A DNA stretch of 64,000 nt from Candidatus Binatia bacterium (GCA_022826945.1 JAJDTY010000043.1:22173-86172); one strand, 5' to 3'; positions 1 through 9,768 are shown, counted from the stretch's first letter. Notes: a model not told the origin generated them from the letters alone. Translations and numbers: made by a program.

Positions 1-104
1 GTCGCCACTCCTTCCATCTTGCCAGCCTCTACCAAATCTGAGAAAGGTATAGCTCTTTCAGCAGCTACGTCCCAAAAGAAAGATAAGGCATAAAGGGGTA
101 GATC

Positions 105-1508
105 ATGGTGAGCAAGACGATGTTTGAAAAAATCTGGGAGTCGCACGTGGTGCGGACCGAAGAGGACGGCACCGCGCTCTTGTATGTTGATCGTCACCTC
201 ACCCACGAGGTGACTTCTCCGCAGGCGTTTGAGGGTTTGCAACTGACCGGCCGGAACGTGCGCCGCACTCAGGCGACGATAGCCGTGCCCGACCACAATG
301 TGCCAACAACCGACCGGGACAAGCCGATTGAGGATGCGGTGGCGGCCAAGCAGATCGAAGCACTCCAGGAGAACTGTCGGACAACCGGCGTCCCGATTTT
401 CGACATAGACGATATCCGCCAGGGCATTGTGCATGTGATCGGACCGGAGCAGGGACTCACCCTGCCGGGCATGGTCATTGTGTGCGGGGATTCCCATACC
501 GCCACGCACGGCGCGTTTGGCGCCCTGGCCTTTGGTATCGGCACCAGCGAGGTTGAGCACGTGTTAGCCTCCCAATGCCTGCTCCAGAAGAAAGCCAAAA
601 CCATGCAGGTGCGGGTGGAGGGCGAGTTACCCGAGCGGTGCTCTGCCAAGGATATTATCCTGGCCGTTATTGGCAAAATCGGGACAGCCGGCGGAACCGG
701 GCATGTCATCGAATACACGGGCTCGGCCATCCGGGCCCTGTCAATGGAAGGCCGCATGACGCTGTGCAATATGTCCATTGAGGGCGGCGCGCGGGCCGGT
801 ATGGTTGCACCGGACGAAAAGACGTTTGCCTATATCAAAGACCGTCCGTTTGCACCCAAGGGCGAGCTGTTCGAGCGGGCGGTAGCGGCCTGGCAGCAAC
901 TGCCGTCAGACCCGGACGCTAGCTTTGACAAGACCGTAGAACTGAAAGCGGCAGACATTGCCCCCCAGGTCACCTGGGGTACGAATCCGGGCATGGTCAC
1001 CGAGATTACCGGGACCGTGCCGGACCCGGCCGATATGCCCTCGCCGGAAACGCAAGAGGCCACGCAGCGGGCCTTGGCCTATATGGATCTGAAGGCCGGG
1101 ACCCCCATGACGGAAATTCCGGTCGACCGGGTCTTTATCGGCTCCTGTACCAATTCCCGCATCGAAGACCTGCGCATTGCTGCCCAGTATGCAAAAGGGA
1201 GAAAGGTCGCCTCGACAGTCAACGCCCTGGTGGTGCCGGGCTCCGGTCTGATCAAAAAGCAGGCCGAGGACGAAGGACTTGACGTCGTTTTTAAGGACGC
1301 GGGCTTCGAGTGGCGCGAGGCCGGCTGTTCCATGTGTCTGGCCATGAACGCCGACACCCTGCAGCCGGGTGAGCGCTGCGCTTCAACCAGCAACCGCAAT
1401 TTTGAAGGTCGCCAGGGCAAGGGTGGGCGTACCCATCTGGTCTCCCCGGCCATGGCCGCGGCCGCGGCTATCGAAGGCCGCTTTGTCGATATCAGAAACT
1501 GGAGCTAA
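105..1508 (+). CDS. leuC: 3-isopropylmalate dehydratase large subunit
   Basis: With LeuD it isomerises 2-isopropylmalate to 3-isopropylmalate in leucine synthesis, in the cytoplasm. The 467-residue length is normal for LeuC. The three [4Fe-4S] ligands are visible: Cys348 in SCTNSR, and Cys408 and Cys411 in GCSMC. The early HVIGPEQG and [13 protein letters not shown] motifs are also present. The ATG at 105 follows an AAGGGG-like ribosome site. leuD begins 30 bp downstream, so the two are probably co-transcribed. The 104 bases before the start show no gene and no clear leader peptide. Family assignment is certain; paralogous homoaconitase use is less likely given the classic leuCD pairing. Confidence 0.97.
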   Translation: MVSKTMFEKIWESHVVRTEEDGTALLYVDRHLTHEVTSPQAFEGLQLTGRNVRRTQATIAVPDHNVPTTDRDKPIEDAVAAKQIEALQENCRTTGVPIFDIDDIRQGIVHVIGPEQGLTLPGMVIVCGDSHTATHGAFGALAFGIGTSEVEHVLASQCLLQKKAKTMQVRVEGELPERCSAKDIILAVIGKIGTAGGTGHVIEYTGSAIRALSMEGRMTLCNMSIEGGARAGMVAPDEKTFAYIKDRPFAPKGELFERAVAAWQQLPSDPDASFDKTVELKAADIAPQVTWGTNPGMVTEITGTVPDPADMPSPETQEATQRALAYMDLKAGTPMTEIPVDRVFIGSCTNSRIEDLRIAAQYAKGRKVASTVNALVVPGSGLIKKQAEDEGLDVVFKDAGFEWREAGCSMCLAMNADTLQPGERCASTSNRNFEGRQGKGGRTHLVSPAMAAAAAIEGRFVDIRNWS

Positions 1509-1538
1509 AGCCATATTATCAACATAAAGGAAACCGCT

Positions 1539-2159
1539 ATGGACGCTTTTACCACGCTCACAGGTATTGTTGCCCCGCTCGACCGGGTGAATGTTGATAC
1601 CGACCAGATTATCCCCAAGCAGTACCTCAAGACCATTAAGCGCACGGGCCTGCGGGAAGGTCTGTTCTCGGATTGGCGCTACGCCAGCGACGGCAACCCC
1701 CAGGACGGCTTTGTCCTGAATCAGCCGCGCTATGCTGGCGCAAGCATTCTCCTGGCGCGGGATAATTTCGGCTGCGGCTCGTCGCGCGAGCACGCGCCGT
1801 GGGCCTTGTTGGATTACGGCTTTCGGTGCGTTATCGCCCCCAGCTTTGCCGACATCTTTTTTAATAACTGCTTCAAAAACGGCATGCTGCCGGTTGTCCT
1901 GACCAACGCAGAGGTTGACCAATTATTCACAGAGGTCGAACCCCAGCCGGGCTATCAGCTCAGCGTGGACCTCGCGGCCCAAACCGTCACCACACCGGAT
2001 GGGACGAGTTTTCATTTCGACGTTGATCCCTTTCGGAAAGACTGCCTGCTCAACGGCCTGGACGAAATCGGGCTCACCCTGCAAAACGAGGCCGATATCA
2101 CGGCCTATGAGCAACGCCGCAAAAACGAAGCGCCCTGGCTGTTTCCGGATTTGGGATAG
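1539..2159 (+). CDS. leuD: 3-isopropylmalate dehydratase small subunit
   Basis: This is the swivelling small subunit that completes the LeuC active site. It has 206 residues, the usual length for the proteobacterial form. The substrate-binding loop [13 protein letters not shown] is intact, with its Cys at residue 79. The N-terminus carries the expected [13 protein letters not shown] motif. An AAAGGA ribosome site precedes the ATG. leuB is not in the window, so the pathway is split across the genome or continues elsewhere. Only 12 bp separate its stop from the next small gene, which suggests a longer transcript. Confidence 0.97.
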   Translation: MDAFTTLTGIVAPLDRVNVDTDQIIPKQYLKTIKRTGLREGLFSDWRYASDGNPQDGFVLNQPRYAGASILLARDNFGCGSSREHAPWALLDYGFRCVIAPSFADIFFNNCFKNGMLPVVLTNAEVDQLFTEVEPQPGYQLSVDLAAQTVTTPDGTSFHFDVDPFRKDCLLNGLDEIGLTLQNEADITAYEQRRKNEAPWLFPDLG

Positions 2160-2171
2160 CAAATACTCATC

Positions 2172-2477
2172 ATGTCCTCATATCCCCTCACCACCCAGGA
2201 AGTCGCTTTGCTCCAGCAAGCCGCGGGTATGGCGGGCGACCGACTGGCGCGGCAGGAGAATGACGCTGGGGTCCGCTCCATGGAAACCCTCCTGGCTCAC
2301 CTCGAACAGGAACAACCGCACACCATCAGCCTCAATGTGCTCCAACGCGAAGTCCTCGGAAAAATGCTCATGAATTTGTCTTTTGATCTGCTTCGCGAGG
2401 ATGAGGACGAGCGTTCCGCGCTCGCCGAGGAATTGGCTGAACGTTTGTTTCAAGACGGCGAAGGAGAAGAAGTATGA
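2172..2477 (+). CDS. small acidic helical protein of unknown function
   Basis: A 101-residue product that I do not recognise. It looks all-helical and acidic, with the C-terminal third rich in Glu and Asp. There is no signal peptide, membrane segment or cysteine. It starts 12 bp after leuD, and its stop overlaps the ATG of the following LLM gene in an ATGA arrangement, so the two are probably translationally coupled. That coupling, rather than any motif, is the reason to treat it as real. A role linked to the LLM enzyme is a guess. Confidence 0.7.
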   Translation: MSSYPLTTQEVALLQQAAGMAGDRLARQENDAGVRSMETLLAHLEQEQPHTISLNVLQREVLGKMLMNLSFDLLREDEDERSALAEELAERLFQDGEGEEV

Positions 2478-3310
2478 AATTTGGTGTTGTCATCCGCAAT
2501 ATGGGTCCGGCCGCTACCCGGGACACGCTCGGTGCGTGCGTGCAGGCTGTGGAAGAAGCCGGCTTTGATGCCGCGTTTGTGGTCGATCATCTGGCGATTC
2601 CGCCGGACCAGACCGAAGGCTCGGGGGGCCGTTATTTTGAGCCGCTGACAACGCTGGCCTATTTTGCCGCGCTGACCCGGAAGGTTCAGCTCGGTATTTC
2701 CGTTCTGGTCTTTCCGTACCGGCCCGCCGTATATATGGCCAAGCAGGTGGCCACCCTCCAGGAACTCTCAGGCGAGCGGATTATCTTGGGCGCCGGGGTC
2801 GGCTGGATGCGGCCGGAATTTGAAGCCCTGGGCGTAGACCCGCGCAAGCGTGGTGCCATTACCAACGAAACCCTCGAAGTCGTCCACCAGTTGTTTGATA
2901 ACGATGTGAGTTCGTACAGCGGCAGCCACATCAAATTTCCCGAATTTGTCTTTGCTCCGCGTCCGGCGCGCCCGCCCATCTGGGTGGGGGGGGCTGGACC
3001 CAAGGCCATTGAACGGACCATCAAATGGGGCGACGGCTATTATCCGATCGGGCTCCAGTCCGGTGAGTTGTCCCAGGTTGCCGCCCATTTACGTGAGGAA
3101 TCCGAAAAACACGGCCGGTCCATGCCCGACCTGATCGTCGGCGGCATGATCCGCGAGGGCAGCCCCGAACCCATGATCGATCGCATATCGGCCATGAAAG
3201 AGGCTGGGGCCAATTACTATGTTTTGGGGCTAGGGCGCTACGCTGACGCCGCGACCTTCCGCAGCGGCATAGAGCGCTTTGCCGCCGAGGTGATGCCGAA
3301 GATTTCCTGA
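2474..3310 (+). CDS. LLM-class F420-dependent-type oxidoreductase
   Basis: A 278-residue luciferase-like TIM barrel of the short type that usually uses F420 or flavin (resembling the Rv2161c group). It opens with MKFGVVIRN, followed by FDAAFVVDHLAIP. It has the typical RKVQLGISVLVFPYRP strand, the GRGVGWM-like segment GAGVGWMRPEF, and RPARPPIWVGGAGPKA before the C-terminal half. Its ATG overlaps the stop of the upstream small gene. It is one of six LLM-family genes in this window. The substrate cannot be told from sequence, and F420 use is a family inference. Confidence 0.88.
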   Translation: MKFGVVIRNMGPAATRDTLGACVQAVEEAGFDAAFVVDHLAIPPDQTEGSGGRYFEPLTTLAYFAALTRKVQLGISVLVFPYRPAVYMAKQVATLQELSGERIILGAGVGWMRPEFEALGVDPRKRGAITNETLEVVHQLFDNDVSSYSGSHIKFPEFVFAPRPARPPIWVGGAGPKAIERTIKWGDGYYPIGLQSGELSQVAAHLREESEKHGRSMPDLIVGGMIREGSPEPMIDRISAMKEAGANYYVLGLGRYADAATFRSGIERFAAEVMPKIS

Positions 3311-3359
3311 TCCGGAGGGGTATCTCCTTGAGGGAAAAGGTGGGGGAGAAGGCGAATTT

Positions 3360-4154
3360 TTACCCTCTCCCTCGCGCCACTTCCAGCAAACGAGACGGAA
3401 AATCCGACATTACCCCGTCTACACCGAGGTCAAGCAGACTGTGCATCTCCTGTGGGTCATTAATCGTCCACGCATGGATTTCCACATTGAATTGGTGCGC
3501 GGCGGCAACCGTTTGTTCCGTCACCAGCGGGATATTCTGATACGTGGGCGGAATCTGGAGCGCCTGGCCGGGCGGCTGATAGCCGTCTAGCTGACCGGTT
3601 GCAACGCGCTGGATAAAATCAACCACTTCGTTATAGCCAAAATTCGTCGGGATATCCGGGGCCAGCGCTCGCACACGAGCCAGGACCACGTCATGTTCTG
3701 ACGCAATGATAACCCCATCCGCCTTGCCGCAGTCTTTAATCACCGCAATCACCGGTTCTTCGATAGGCGGGTCGGACGGCTTGATCTCAACTGTAAACTT
3801 TACCTGCGGAAAGCTCTCCAGCACTTCTTGGAGCGAAGGAATAACCACGTCCGACGCACGGAAAGGGAGTGTCTTACCCTCATCCGGCGAAAATCGGTAG
3901 CCTGCGTCGAGCTGTTGCAGGGCAGCGAGGGAATAATTCTGAACCGCGCCCAGACCATTGGTCGTCCGCTCGATGGTCGCGTCGTGGATAACCATGATCT
4001 GTCCATCCTCAGAGGCGTGCACATCCAGCTCAATATACTCAACTCCTGCATCCACAGCCCGCTGAAACGCGGCCATGGTGTTCTCAGGCGCTTCTCCGCT
4101 GGCGCCCCGGTGTGCAAACAGTCTGGGTTTCGATCCATCGAAAAATGTGGTCAT
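3360..4154 (-). CDS. glycerophosphodiester phosphodiesterase
   Basis: A cytoplasmic-type (UgpQ-like) enzyme that would hydrolyse glycerophosphodiesters to glycerol-3-phosphate and an alcohol. It has 264 residues with no signal peptide. Catalytic and metal residues are visible: His15 in AHRGASGEAPENT, Glu42 and Asp44 in IELDVHASEDG, and His57 in VIHD. A later EIKP motif and the terminal DGVMSDFP motif also match the family. It converges on the upstream LLM gene. Its last codons run into a GC-rich stretch like the intergenic repeat near 12810. No transporter gene is adjacent. Confidence 0.93.
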   Translation of the reverse strand: MTTFFDGSKPRLFAHRGASGEAPENTMAAFQRAVDAGVEYIELDVHASEDGQIMVIHDATIERTTNGLGAVQNYSLAALQQLDAGYRFSPDEGKTLPFRASDVVIPSLQEVLESFPQVKFTVEIKPSDPPIEEPVIAVIKDCGKADGVIIASEHDVVLARVRALAPDIPTNFGYNEVVDFIQRVATGQLDGYQPPGQALQIPPTYQNIPLVTEQTVAAAHQFNVEIHAWTINDPQEMHSLLDLGVDGVMSDFPSRLLEVARGRG

Positions 4155-4364
4155 ACAACCTACCTTGAAAGCGTTGGGAATATGTCCGGCTTGCTACCCC
4201 ATATCAGCATCTTTTCGCGCCTCCTAATGCGGTAGGAGGGCAGCAAGATCACCGACACTTTTTATACTGGCTTGCAGTAAAATCACCCCTCCATTCAGGT
4301 GCGCGCCAAAGTATTTTGGGAGTTTTTTGAGGTCAATCCCACTCTTAGAAAGAGTCGGTTTTTC

Positions 4365-5273
4365 TCACTCGAGTTCTTTGAACCTATTCTTTCGATGCCA
4401 AGCTAAATGACGGGGGTCGGGCCAAAGTGTAGAGTCGTCGGGTAGAAGAATCTTTTCTCCATGATAATCACAAAGCGGCTTTTGATCAGGGCTGTGTTCG
4501 GCAAACTGACTGGTAGCAACCCGCACTGTATAATCATCAGAGATTGTCCAGAGCCCTTGGTCAAAGAGCCAATGCGCATTTTTAGATAATGCTAAACCAT
4601 TCCGCGGATTATTGTTTCGAGAATGGGCAAATTGGTGGATATGGGCTGCATCCACAATGCTGCCCATCGTAAGAGTCGTAAGACGATAGCCTGTTAAAGC
4701 ACAAGTATAATCATAAGCAGAAACAACAGCTATACGAAAGCGAGCTTCTCGTCCTTGCTTTTTGGCCTCATTATATTGTGAGGTATAATCGGCCTCGGAG
4801 ATGGCCCCTCCTTCGTGAGGAGCGGGTATGTTGACTAGGGTGTAAAGAGATACACGTTCCAGTGGTTGGAAATACTTTTTGATAAGAATATGAAAAGCCT
4901 TATTACGCAGTCGAGGGTGCTTCATAAATTCGATAAAGTCAGAGTTTAAAGAAGCGTATCTCGTTAGCTCCCTTTTAGGAGATGGCTTACAATCGTCATC
5001 AAGGGCATCCCAAAATCCAGCGCTTTTCAAATGATGAAATGGTAGACGAATGTCAGGAGGGCTATTACGACGGTGGGCAACTACGCTCCAGAAAGTAGAG
5101 AACCGGAAAGCTAGCTCTGGAGTTAATGGGAGGAGTTTATCGGGAAGCATTTCTTTCTCTGCAAGTTCTAACAGCACAAGAAGGAAAAGCGGTTTGTGTG
5201 GAGCTGGATCTCCTCGGGCACTGTCAATTCTCAAGTGGGCGATTTTATCAAGCCATTTTTCTGAATTGGCCAT
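4365..5273 (-). CDS. HNH endonuclease (putative restriction nuclease)
   Basis: A 302-residue protein with a C-terminal HNH fold. The core is visible as DAAHIHQF (Asp208, His211, His213), NGLALS (Asn225) and His234. The N-terminal 150 residues are probably the target-recognition part; they include the PHKPLFLLVLLELAEKE segment seen in stand-alone predicted restriction endonucleases (COG3440-like). The base composition is clearly more AT-rich than the flanking genes, which suggests transfer. No methyltransferase is adjacent, so it may be a solitary or modification-dependent nuclease. It lies next to an HTH regulator and a broken Uma2 gene, so this 2-kb stretch looks like a defence or mobile patch. 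Confidence 0.85.
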   Translation of the reverse strand: MANSEKWLDKIAHLRIDSARGDPAPHKPLFLLVLLELAEKEMLPDKLLPLTPELAFRFSTFWSVVAHRRNSPPDIRLPFHHLKSAGFWDALDDDCKPSPKRELTRYASLNSDFIEFMKHPRLRNKAFHILIKKYFQPLERVSLYTLVNIPAPHEGGAISEADYTSQYNEAKKQGREARFRIAVVSAYDYTCALTGYRLTTLTMGSIVDAAHIHQFAHSRNNNPRNGLALSKNAHWLFDQGLWTISDDYTVRVATSQFAEHSPDQKPLCDYHGEKILLPDDSTLWPDPRHLAWHRKNRFKELE

Positions 5274-5328
5274 GGCATCTGTTTATTAAAGGTTGTTCTG
5301 CTTGCTAATTCTCTCTGTAGAAATCAGA

Positions 5329-5703
5329 CTACAAATATACTTCCATATCCAGCCGATCAAAGGGACTCACTGGACGTTTACGCTGGCGAGGTGACTCCCG
5401 CTCTTCGGCTTCGACCAATCCCAGGTTCTCCAACACTTTCAGGTTCGTACTGACATTCTTGATATCCCTGCCCGCCAATGCGGCCAATTGGCGCACTGAT
5501 TGAGGATCGTTTCGTCGGATCAATCTCAAGAGTTCAAGCCGCTTTGGCGACAGTGTCCGGGCCATCTCCTTAATGCTGGGAAAGGAGAGAACCGGGGTGG
5601 ACCGTGGGAGTTTTTCGCCTTTCCGCGACGCTTTGGCGACAGTAGAAAATGCCTCGCGGATCTGATCGAAAAAATCGTCCTCTGGCCGCACGACAATCTT
5701 CAT
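5329..5703 (-). CDS. winged-helix regulator, HVO_A0114-type antitoxin-like
   Basis: A 124-residue protein with a winged-helix DNA-binding region (about residues 55-110). The segment from LSPKRLELLRLIRR through VRQLAALAGRDIKNVSTNLKVLENLGLVE is typical of MarR/ArsR-like antitoxins that pair with DUF6516 toxins. No DUF6516-like gene is found directly upstream; the neighbour there is a frameshifted Uma2 nuclease. It is therefore either an orphan antitoxin or a local repressor. The start is the ATG at 5703. Confidence 0.75.
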   Translation of the reverse strand: MKIVVRPEDDFFDQIREAFSTVAKASRKGEKLPRSTPVLSFPSIKEMARTLSPKRLELLRLIRRNDPQSVRQLAALAGRDIKNVSTNLKVLENLGLVEAEERESPRQRKRPVSPFDRLDMEVYL

Positions 5704-5767
5704 TCATTTTAGCTTCATACCAGAGCAAACGTCCACTTCCCGCCCCGACCGATGATATTCCTGTCAC

Positions 5768-6384
5768 CTACCACAGCTCCCGAACATCCAGGACGAATCC
5801 GGTCAGGACGGCTTCACCATCGAGTGAAGCCGGATCATCACGAATCTCAACGGCCTGCTTCGGGCGGTAGATGTGGACACGCTTTTCGAGCGGATCAATC
5901 AGCCAGCCGAGCTGGGCTCCGGTGGCAAGATACTCCTGCATTTTTTCTTTCAAGGTAGCGAAACCATCCTTTGCGAGCGAAGCTCGACCACAAAGTCGGG
6001 ACACAGCGGGGCAAAGCCGTTCTGCCGTGCCTCGGTCAAAGCCTCCCAGCGGGCGCGTCTCAGCCATGAGACGTCCGGTGAACGTTTTGCGCCATTCGGC
6101 AGCCTGAATCCGGTTGAAGAATCGAATACCAGACCGGTTCCGTCCGTTTCTGCCCAGTTTGCTAAACGCTGGGTCATTCTACTATTCCGCCATCCCGTTT
6201 TTGATCCTGTTGGAGGCATAATCACCAACTCGTGCTGTGCAGTCAGTTCAAGGCGTAACTCCGGGTTCTCTTGGCACAGAAGCACGAACTGTTCATCCGT
6301 CAGTTGTATCGCCTGCACATTAATTTTCACCGGAATGGAATATTCTACCCAACCCGGCCAGGCTGGTTCGCTTACTTGAGGCAT
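5768..6384 (-). pseudogene. Uma2-family (DUF820) nuclease, frameshifted
   Basis: Two overlapping frames together make one Uma2-type protein. The N-terminal frame (from 6384) runs through HELVIMPPTGSKTG to PDFVVELRS. The C-terminal frame starts at KDGFATLKEKMQEYLATG and continues into GWLIDPLEKRVHIYRP. The break lies at about 5973. Restoring a single C in the run reading TCGCAAAG would give RSPKDGFA, the usual Uma2 sequence. The PD-(D/E)XK core (PDFVVEL) lies just before the break. It is either a recent single-base deletion or an assembly error, since the rest is well preserved. Confidence 0.8.
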
Positions 6385-6533
6385 ATTTGTTCTCCGCTAT
6401 CTTTTAGCCTAGAGCGCCACCCGTAGCTTTTCAATGTCTAGCCGAGATTCCGTGAGGTATCCATTGAGAATACCGGCTCACTCTTTTACAGTCAGACAGA
6501 ACACCGACCTGAGTTGTGACAAAGGAGCGTCCC

Positions 6534-7340
6534 ATGTGGCCAAACAATAAACGCTGTGCGGTTGGCCTGAGTTTTGACTTTGATGCGGAAACGCTGTGGA
6601 CTCGCACCATGCGGCAGCCCTTCCCAGGTCAGCTCTCGCGCGGCGAGTATGGAGCGCGGGTCGGGGTGCCGCGCATTCTCAACCTGCTTAAAAAATACGG
6701 CCTCAAGGCAACGTTCTTTGTACCGGGCTGGTCGGCGGATACCCACCCCCAGTTGGTTGAACAGATGTACGCCGATGGGCATGAGATCGGGCATCACGGC
6801 TATGAACACGAGTTTGTCGCGAACAAAGGCCGAGAAGCCGAGCTAGAGGTGTTGTTGAGGGGGACAGAGAGCCTCAAGCGGATTACCGGCCAGGCGCCAC
6901 GGGGCTATCGCTCTCCAGCCGGCAATACCGGCCCGCATACCTTTGACTTATTGCTCGACCATGATTTTCTGTACGACAGCAGCCTGGTTGGCGACGATAA
7001 CCCCTACTGGCTCACCACCCCACAGACCAAGCGTCAGCTCTTGGAAGTTCCCTTTAGCTGGGAGCTGGATGATGCGCCACACTTTTTTTTCAGCTTCTCC
7101 CCCTATTTCACGGGCATGTCGAGCCAGAACAAGGTGTATGAAATCTGGGAGGCCGAGTTTGACGGCGCCTATGCGGACGGCGGCTTTCTCGGCATCGTCA
7201 TGCACCCACAGATTATTGGCCGTCGCTCGCGCATGGCCATGCTGGAGCGGCTGATTCAACACATCCTGGAACATGAGGGCGTCTGGTTTGCGACGCATTG
7301 TGAAGTCGCCCAAGCGTGGATAGCGGAAACTACGCCCTGA
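6534..7340 (+). CDS. polysaccharide deacetylase-family (NodB-like) hydrolase
   Basis: A 268-residue metal-dependent deacetylase or amidohydrolase of the PuuE/PgdA-like branch. Visible motifs are SFDFDAET (Asp15, Asp17) in place of TFDDG, the metal histidines in GHHGYEHE (His88 and His92), and GYRSPAG. The ATG at 6534 is chosen because AAAGGAG sits six bases before it; an in-frame GTG 18 bases upstream would place that site inside the gene. There is no signal peptide, which fits the cytoplasmic branch acting on small amide-type substrates. It directly precedes the nitrile hydratase genes, so a link to nitrile or amide metabolism is possible but unproven. Confidence 0.86.
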   Translation: MWPNNKRCAVGLSFDFDAETLWTRTMRQPFPGQLSRGEYGARVGVPRILNLLKKYGLKATFFVPGWSADTHPQLVEQMYADGHEIGHHGYEHEFVANKGREAELEVLLRGTESLKRITGQAPRGYRSPAGNTGPHTFDLLLDHDFLYDSSLVGDDNPYWLTTPQTKRQLLEVPFSWELDDAPHFFFSFSPYFTGMSSQNKVYEIWEAEFDGAYADGGFLGIVMHPQIIGRRSRMAMLERLIQHILEHEGVWFATHCEVAQAWIAETTP

Positions 7341-7422
7341 GTGCACACCGCGTCCAATTGATTGACCCCCAACAGACCGAGTGTTAGGCTGGTGCCCACG
7401 CGTTAAGCCCGAGGAGAAACGT

Positions 7423-8082
7423 ATGAATGGCGTACATGACATGGGTGGTATGACCTGCTACGGCCCGGTCAAACCGGAAGAGAATGAGCCGATCTTTCAT
7501 GCCGCGTGGGAAAAACGCGTGTTTGCCATGACCATGCTCGGCATGGGCCAACTCGACACGCTCGACGCCTTTCGGCACGCAATCGAACGTATGGACCCCA
7601 CCCATTATCTCTCCTCGACCTATTATGAGCACTGGCTGGCCGCGCTGGAAACCCTGGCTGTGGAAAAAGGCGTGCTCACCTCAGAGGAATTAGCAACCGG
7701 AGTCGCCCAGGAGGCCGGCAAACGAACGGAAGGCCCGCTTCCACCGGAGGCGATTCCGGCAGTTGTGCAAGGCGGAGCACCCTGCAATCGGACAGAAGGC
7801 CGCCTGACCCCGCGTTTCTCGGTTGGCGACCAAGTTCACGCCCGCAATCTGAATCCAACCGGCCACACCCGGCTGCCCCGCTATGTCCGCGGGAAAAACG
7901 GCACGATAGCCCAAGTCCACGGCACTTTTGTGTATCCAGACACCAATGCTCACGGCCAGGGTGAACAGCCACAGCCGTTGTATTCAGTCTGCTTTACCGC
8001 CCAGGAACTCTGGGGTCCGGACGCCGCCGCCACAGACGATCTGTATATCGATCTGTGGGAAGATTACCTTGACCCAGCCTAA
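7423..8082 (+). CDS. nthB: nitrile hydratase beta subunit
   Basis: Beta subunit of the alpha-beta enzyme that hydrates nitriles to amides. It has 219 residues. It begins [10 protein letters not shown], the standard beta-subunit start, and continues [13 protein letters not shown] and [10 protein letters not shown]. The C-terminal SH3-like barrel carries [23 protein letters not shown] and [13 protein letters not shown]. The ATG at 7423 has GAGGAGAAAC upstream; the open frame extends further but without a ribosome site. The order beta, alpha, accessory is that of cobalt nitrile hydratases. The alpha gene follows after 11 bp. Confidence 0.96.
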   Translation: MNGVHDMGGMTCYGPVKPEENEPIFHAAWEKRVFAMTMLGMGQLDTLDAFRHAIERMDPTHYLSSTYYEHWLAALETLAVEKGVLTSEELATGVAQEAGKRTEGPLPPEAIPAVVQGGAPCNRTEGRLTPRFSVGDQVHARNLNPTGHTRLPRYVRGKNGTIAQVHGTFVYPDTNAHGQGEQPQPLYSVCFTAQELWGPDAAATDDLYIDLWEDYLDPA

Positions 8083-8093
8083 GGAGAGGAGTC

Positions 8094-8753
8094 ATGAGTA
8101 GCGATCATACTCACGGCCACAGCGCCCATGATGCGCCGCCGAATCCCTACCTGGAGAAACACGCCTCCCCCGAACAGACCGCAGCCCTGGAGAAACGGGT
8201 CCAAGCCCTAGAGTCCTTACTCGTGGCCAAGGGGTTGGTCTCTTCGGAAACGCTCGACAAGCTGGTCGAAACGTATGAGAACGACCTCGGGCCGGTCAAC
8301 GGGGCCAAGGTCGTTGCCCGGGCTTGGGTCGATCCCGCGTATAAAGAGCGTTTGCTCAAAGACGCCACCGCAGCCATTGCGGAACTCGGCTTCAGCGGCC
8401 TCCAGGGTGAGCATATGGTGGTGGTTGAGAACACCCCGGACACCCACAACCTAGTCGTGTGCACCCTGTGCTCCTGCTACCCGTGGCCGGTTCTGGGTCT
8501 GCCGCCGGCCTGGTTCAAGGATGCCGCCTATCGCTCGCGGTCCGTGGTGGACCCGCGCGGCGTGCTGCGGGACTTTGGTCTGGAACTCGACGAATCCACC
8601 GCGGTGAAAGTCTGGGACAGTAGCGCAGAAATCCGCTATATGGTCCTGCCCGAACGGCCCGCCGGAACTGAAGACATGAGTGAAGAAGAACTCACCGCAC
8701 TGGTCAGCCGTGACTCGATGATCGGTGTCACCAAGGTCGAAAAGAATACTTGA
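8094..8753 (+). CDS. nthA: nitrile hydratase alpha subunit, cobalt type
   Basis: Metal-bearing subunit, 219 residues. The claw motif VCTLCSC occupies residues 122-128, with ligands Cys123, Cys126 and Cys128. Thr in the second position (CTLCSC rather than CSLCSC) is the mark of the non-corrin cobalt type. [19 protein letters not shown] follows, as expected. The N-terminus is His-rich, as in many cobalt-type subunits. AAGGAGAGGAG precedes the ATG. In known enzymes two of the cysteines are oxidised after translation, and an accessory protein loads cobalt by subunit exchange; a candidate for that helper lies just downstream. Confidence 0.97.
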   Translation: MSSDHTHGHSAHDAPPNPYLEKHASPEQTAALEKRVQALESLLVAKGLVSSETLDKLVETYENDLGPVNGAKVVARAWVDPAYKERLLKDATAAIAELGFSGLQGEHMVVVENTPDTHNLVVCTLCSCYPWPVLGLPPAWFKDAAYRSRSVVDPRGVLRDFGLELDESTAVKVWDSSAEIRYMVLPERPAGTEDMSEEELTALVSRDSMIGVTKVEKNT

Positions 8754-8809
8754 CGTTGACAGAACGCTTGGAAGTATAGGGAACGGAAAGTATTCTTTCA
8801 TCCGGCAGC

Positions 8810-9205
8810 ATGAAGTCTACACCCAATCGCAAGATCTCAAATATGGAAGGGGACGCCGCCCTGCCGCGGAAGAGCGGCGAGCTGGTCTTTCACGACGCCT
8901 GGGAACGGCGCGCCTTTGCCCTGGCCGTAGCCCTGTGCGAGCAGGGGCAGTATCAGTGGGACGATTTTCGGGACCATTTGATTGCCGAAATTGGAGCCGC
9001 GGATAAGGTCCACGCCGATAACCCGGACGCACCTTTCCCGGGCTATTATGAACACTGGCTGGCCTCGTTGGAAAAAGTCCTGATCGAAAAGGGACTCTGT
9101 ACGCCCGACCAGCTCCGGACGGGCGGGGGAGAAGGGACTCCTCCCCAGACCCCACCGCCGGGCGGGTCGCACCGCCCCGTCCCGCGCGTACTGCGACCGA
9201 TCTAA
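8810..9205 (+). CDS. nitrile hydratase accessory (activator) protein
   Basis: A 131-residue homologue of the beta-subunit N-terminal domain. ELVFHDAWERRAFALAVAL and YYEHWLASLEKVLIEKG match the same stretches of the beta protein two genes upstream. Proteins of this kind (NhhG/NhlE-like) hold the alpha subunit and deliver cobalt by swapping subunits. The last 25 residues are Gly/Pro-rich and probably disordered. The start is uncertain: ATG 8810 has no good ribosome site, and an in-frame ATG 11 codons later is possible. A CobW/P47K-type chaperone, needed by iron-type enzymes, is absent, which fits the cobalt assignment. Confidence 0.85.
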   Translation: MKSTPNRKISNMEGDAALPRKSGELVFHDAWERRAFALAVALCEQGQYQWDDFRDHLIAEIGAADKVHADNPDAPFPGYYEHWLASLEKVLIEKGLCTPDQLRTGGGEGTPPQTPPPGGSHRPVPRVLRPI

Positions 9206-9226
9206 CCAATCCGGGAATGCGGCAGG

Positions 9227-9646
9227 CTAGCCGTTGAGCGCGTCGAGTCCGGCTTGCGAGCAGGCCACGTCTTCATCGACCGTACCGCCGCCAACGCCGA
9301 TCCCACCGATGACCTCTCCATCAACGACAATGGGTAGTCCGCCCCCGACCATGGTCGCCCGAGAGAAGTGCGACAAGCCGACGACCAGGGACTGGTCGTC
9401 TTTGATGGCGCTGTAGAGGTCTTGGGTCCCCACCCCAAACAACGAGGTAAATGCCTTGCGTTGACAGCCTTCCACCCCAAGCAGCGGGGCGCCGTCCATG
9501 CGGCCAAACGCCTTGAGGTTGCCGCCATCATCAACAACCGCAACGTTCTGTTTGCAACCCAACTCCTCCGCCTTGGCGACGGCTGCGGCCACCATTTTTG
9601 CTGCGGATTCATACGAAATCGTGCTCTTGGCGTAGGTCTTTGCCAT
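9227..9646 (-). CDS. GlcG/HbpS-family (DUF336) protein
   Basis: A 139-residue member of the GlcG/HbpS fold, whose members bind haem or cobalamin-related ligands or occur in catabolic operons. The family signature is plain: NVAVVDDGGNLKAFGRMDGA, then GGGLPIVVDGEVIGGIGVGGGT and a C-terminal DEDVACSQAGLDAL. The ATG at 9646 is used because GAGGAGG lies just upstream; the longer frame would include that site. No signal peptide is present. It is convergent with the nitrile hydratase operon and divergent from the next LLM gene. Its exact ligand is unknown. Confidence 0.88.
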   Translation of the reverse strand: MAKTYAKSTISYESAAKMVAAAVAKAEELGCKQNVAVVDDGGNLKAFGRMDGAPLLGVEGCQRKAFTSLFGVGTQDLYSAIKDDQSLVVGLSHFSRATMVGGGLPIVVDGEVIGGIGVGGGTVDEDVACSQAGLDALNG

Positions 9647-9768
9647 AGTCGGTCCTCCTCTCCGGCTATCCGTATGCGGCCTGCTGATAAGAGTCAAGCT
9701 GCGTTCGCCCCTTTCTCTTGATCCGTTGATACCAGACAGGATAGTGTCCGAGAGAAGGAAGGAGGGGC

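Noticed and set aside
1..104. Leucine leader peptide or T-box before leuC
   Set aside because: No run of Leu codons, no T-box signature and no attenuator hairpin in the 104 bases available.
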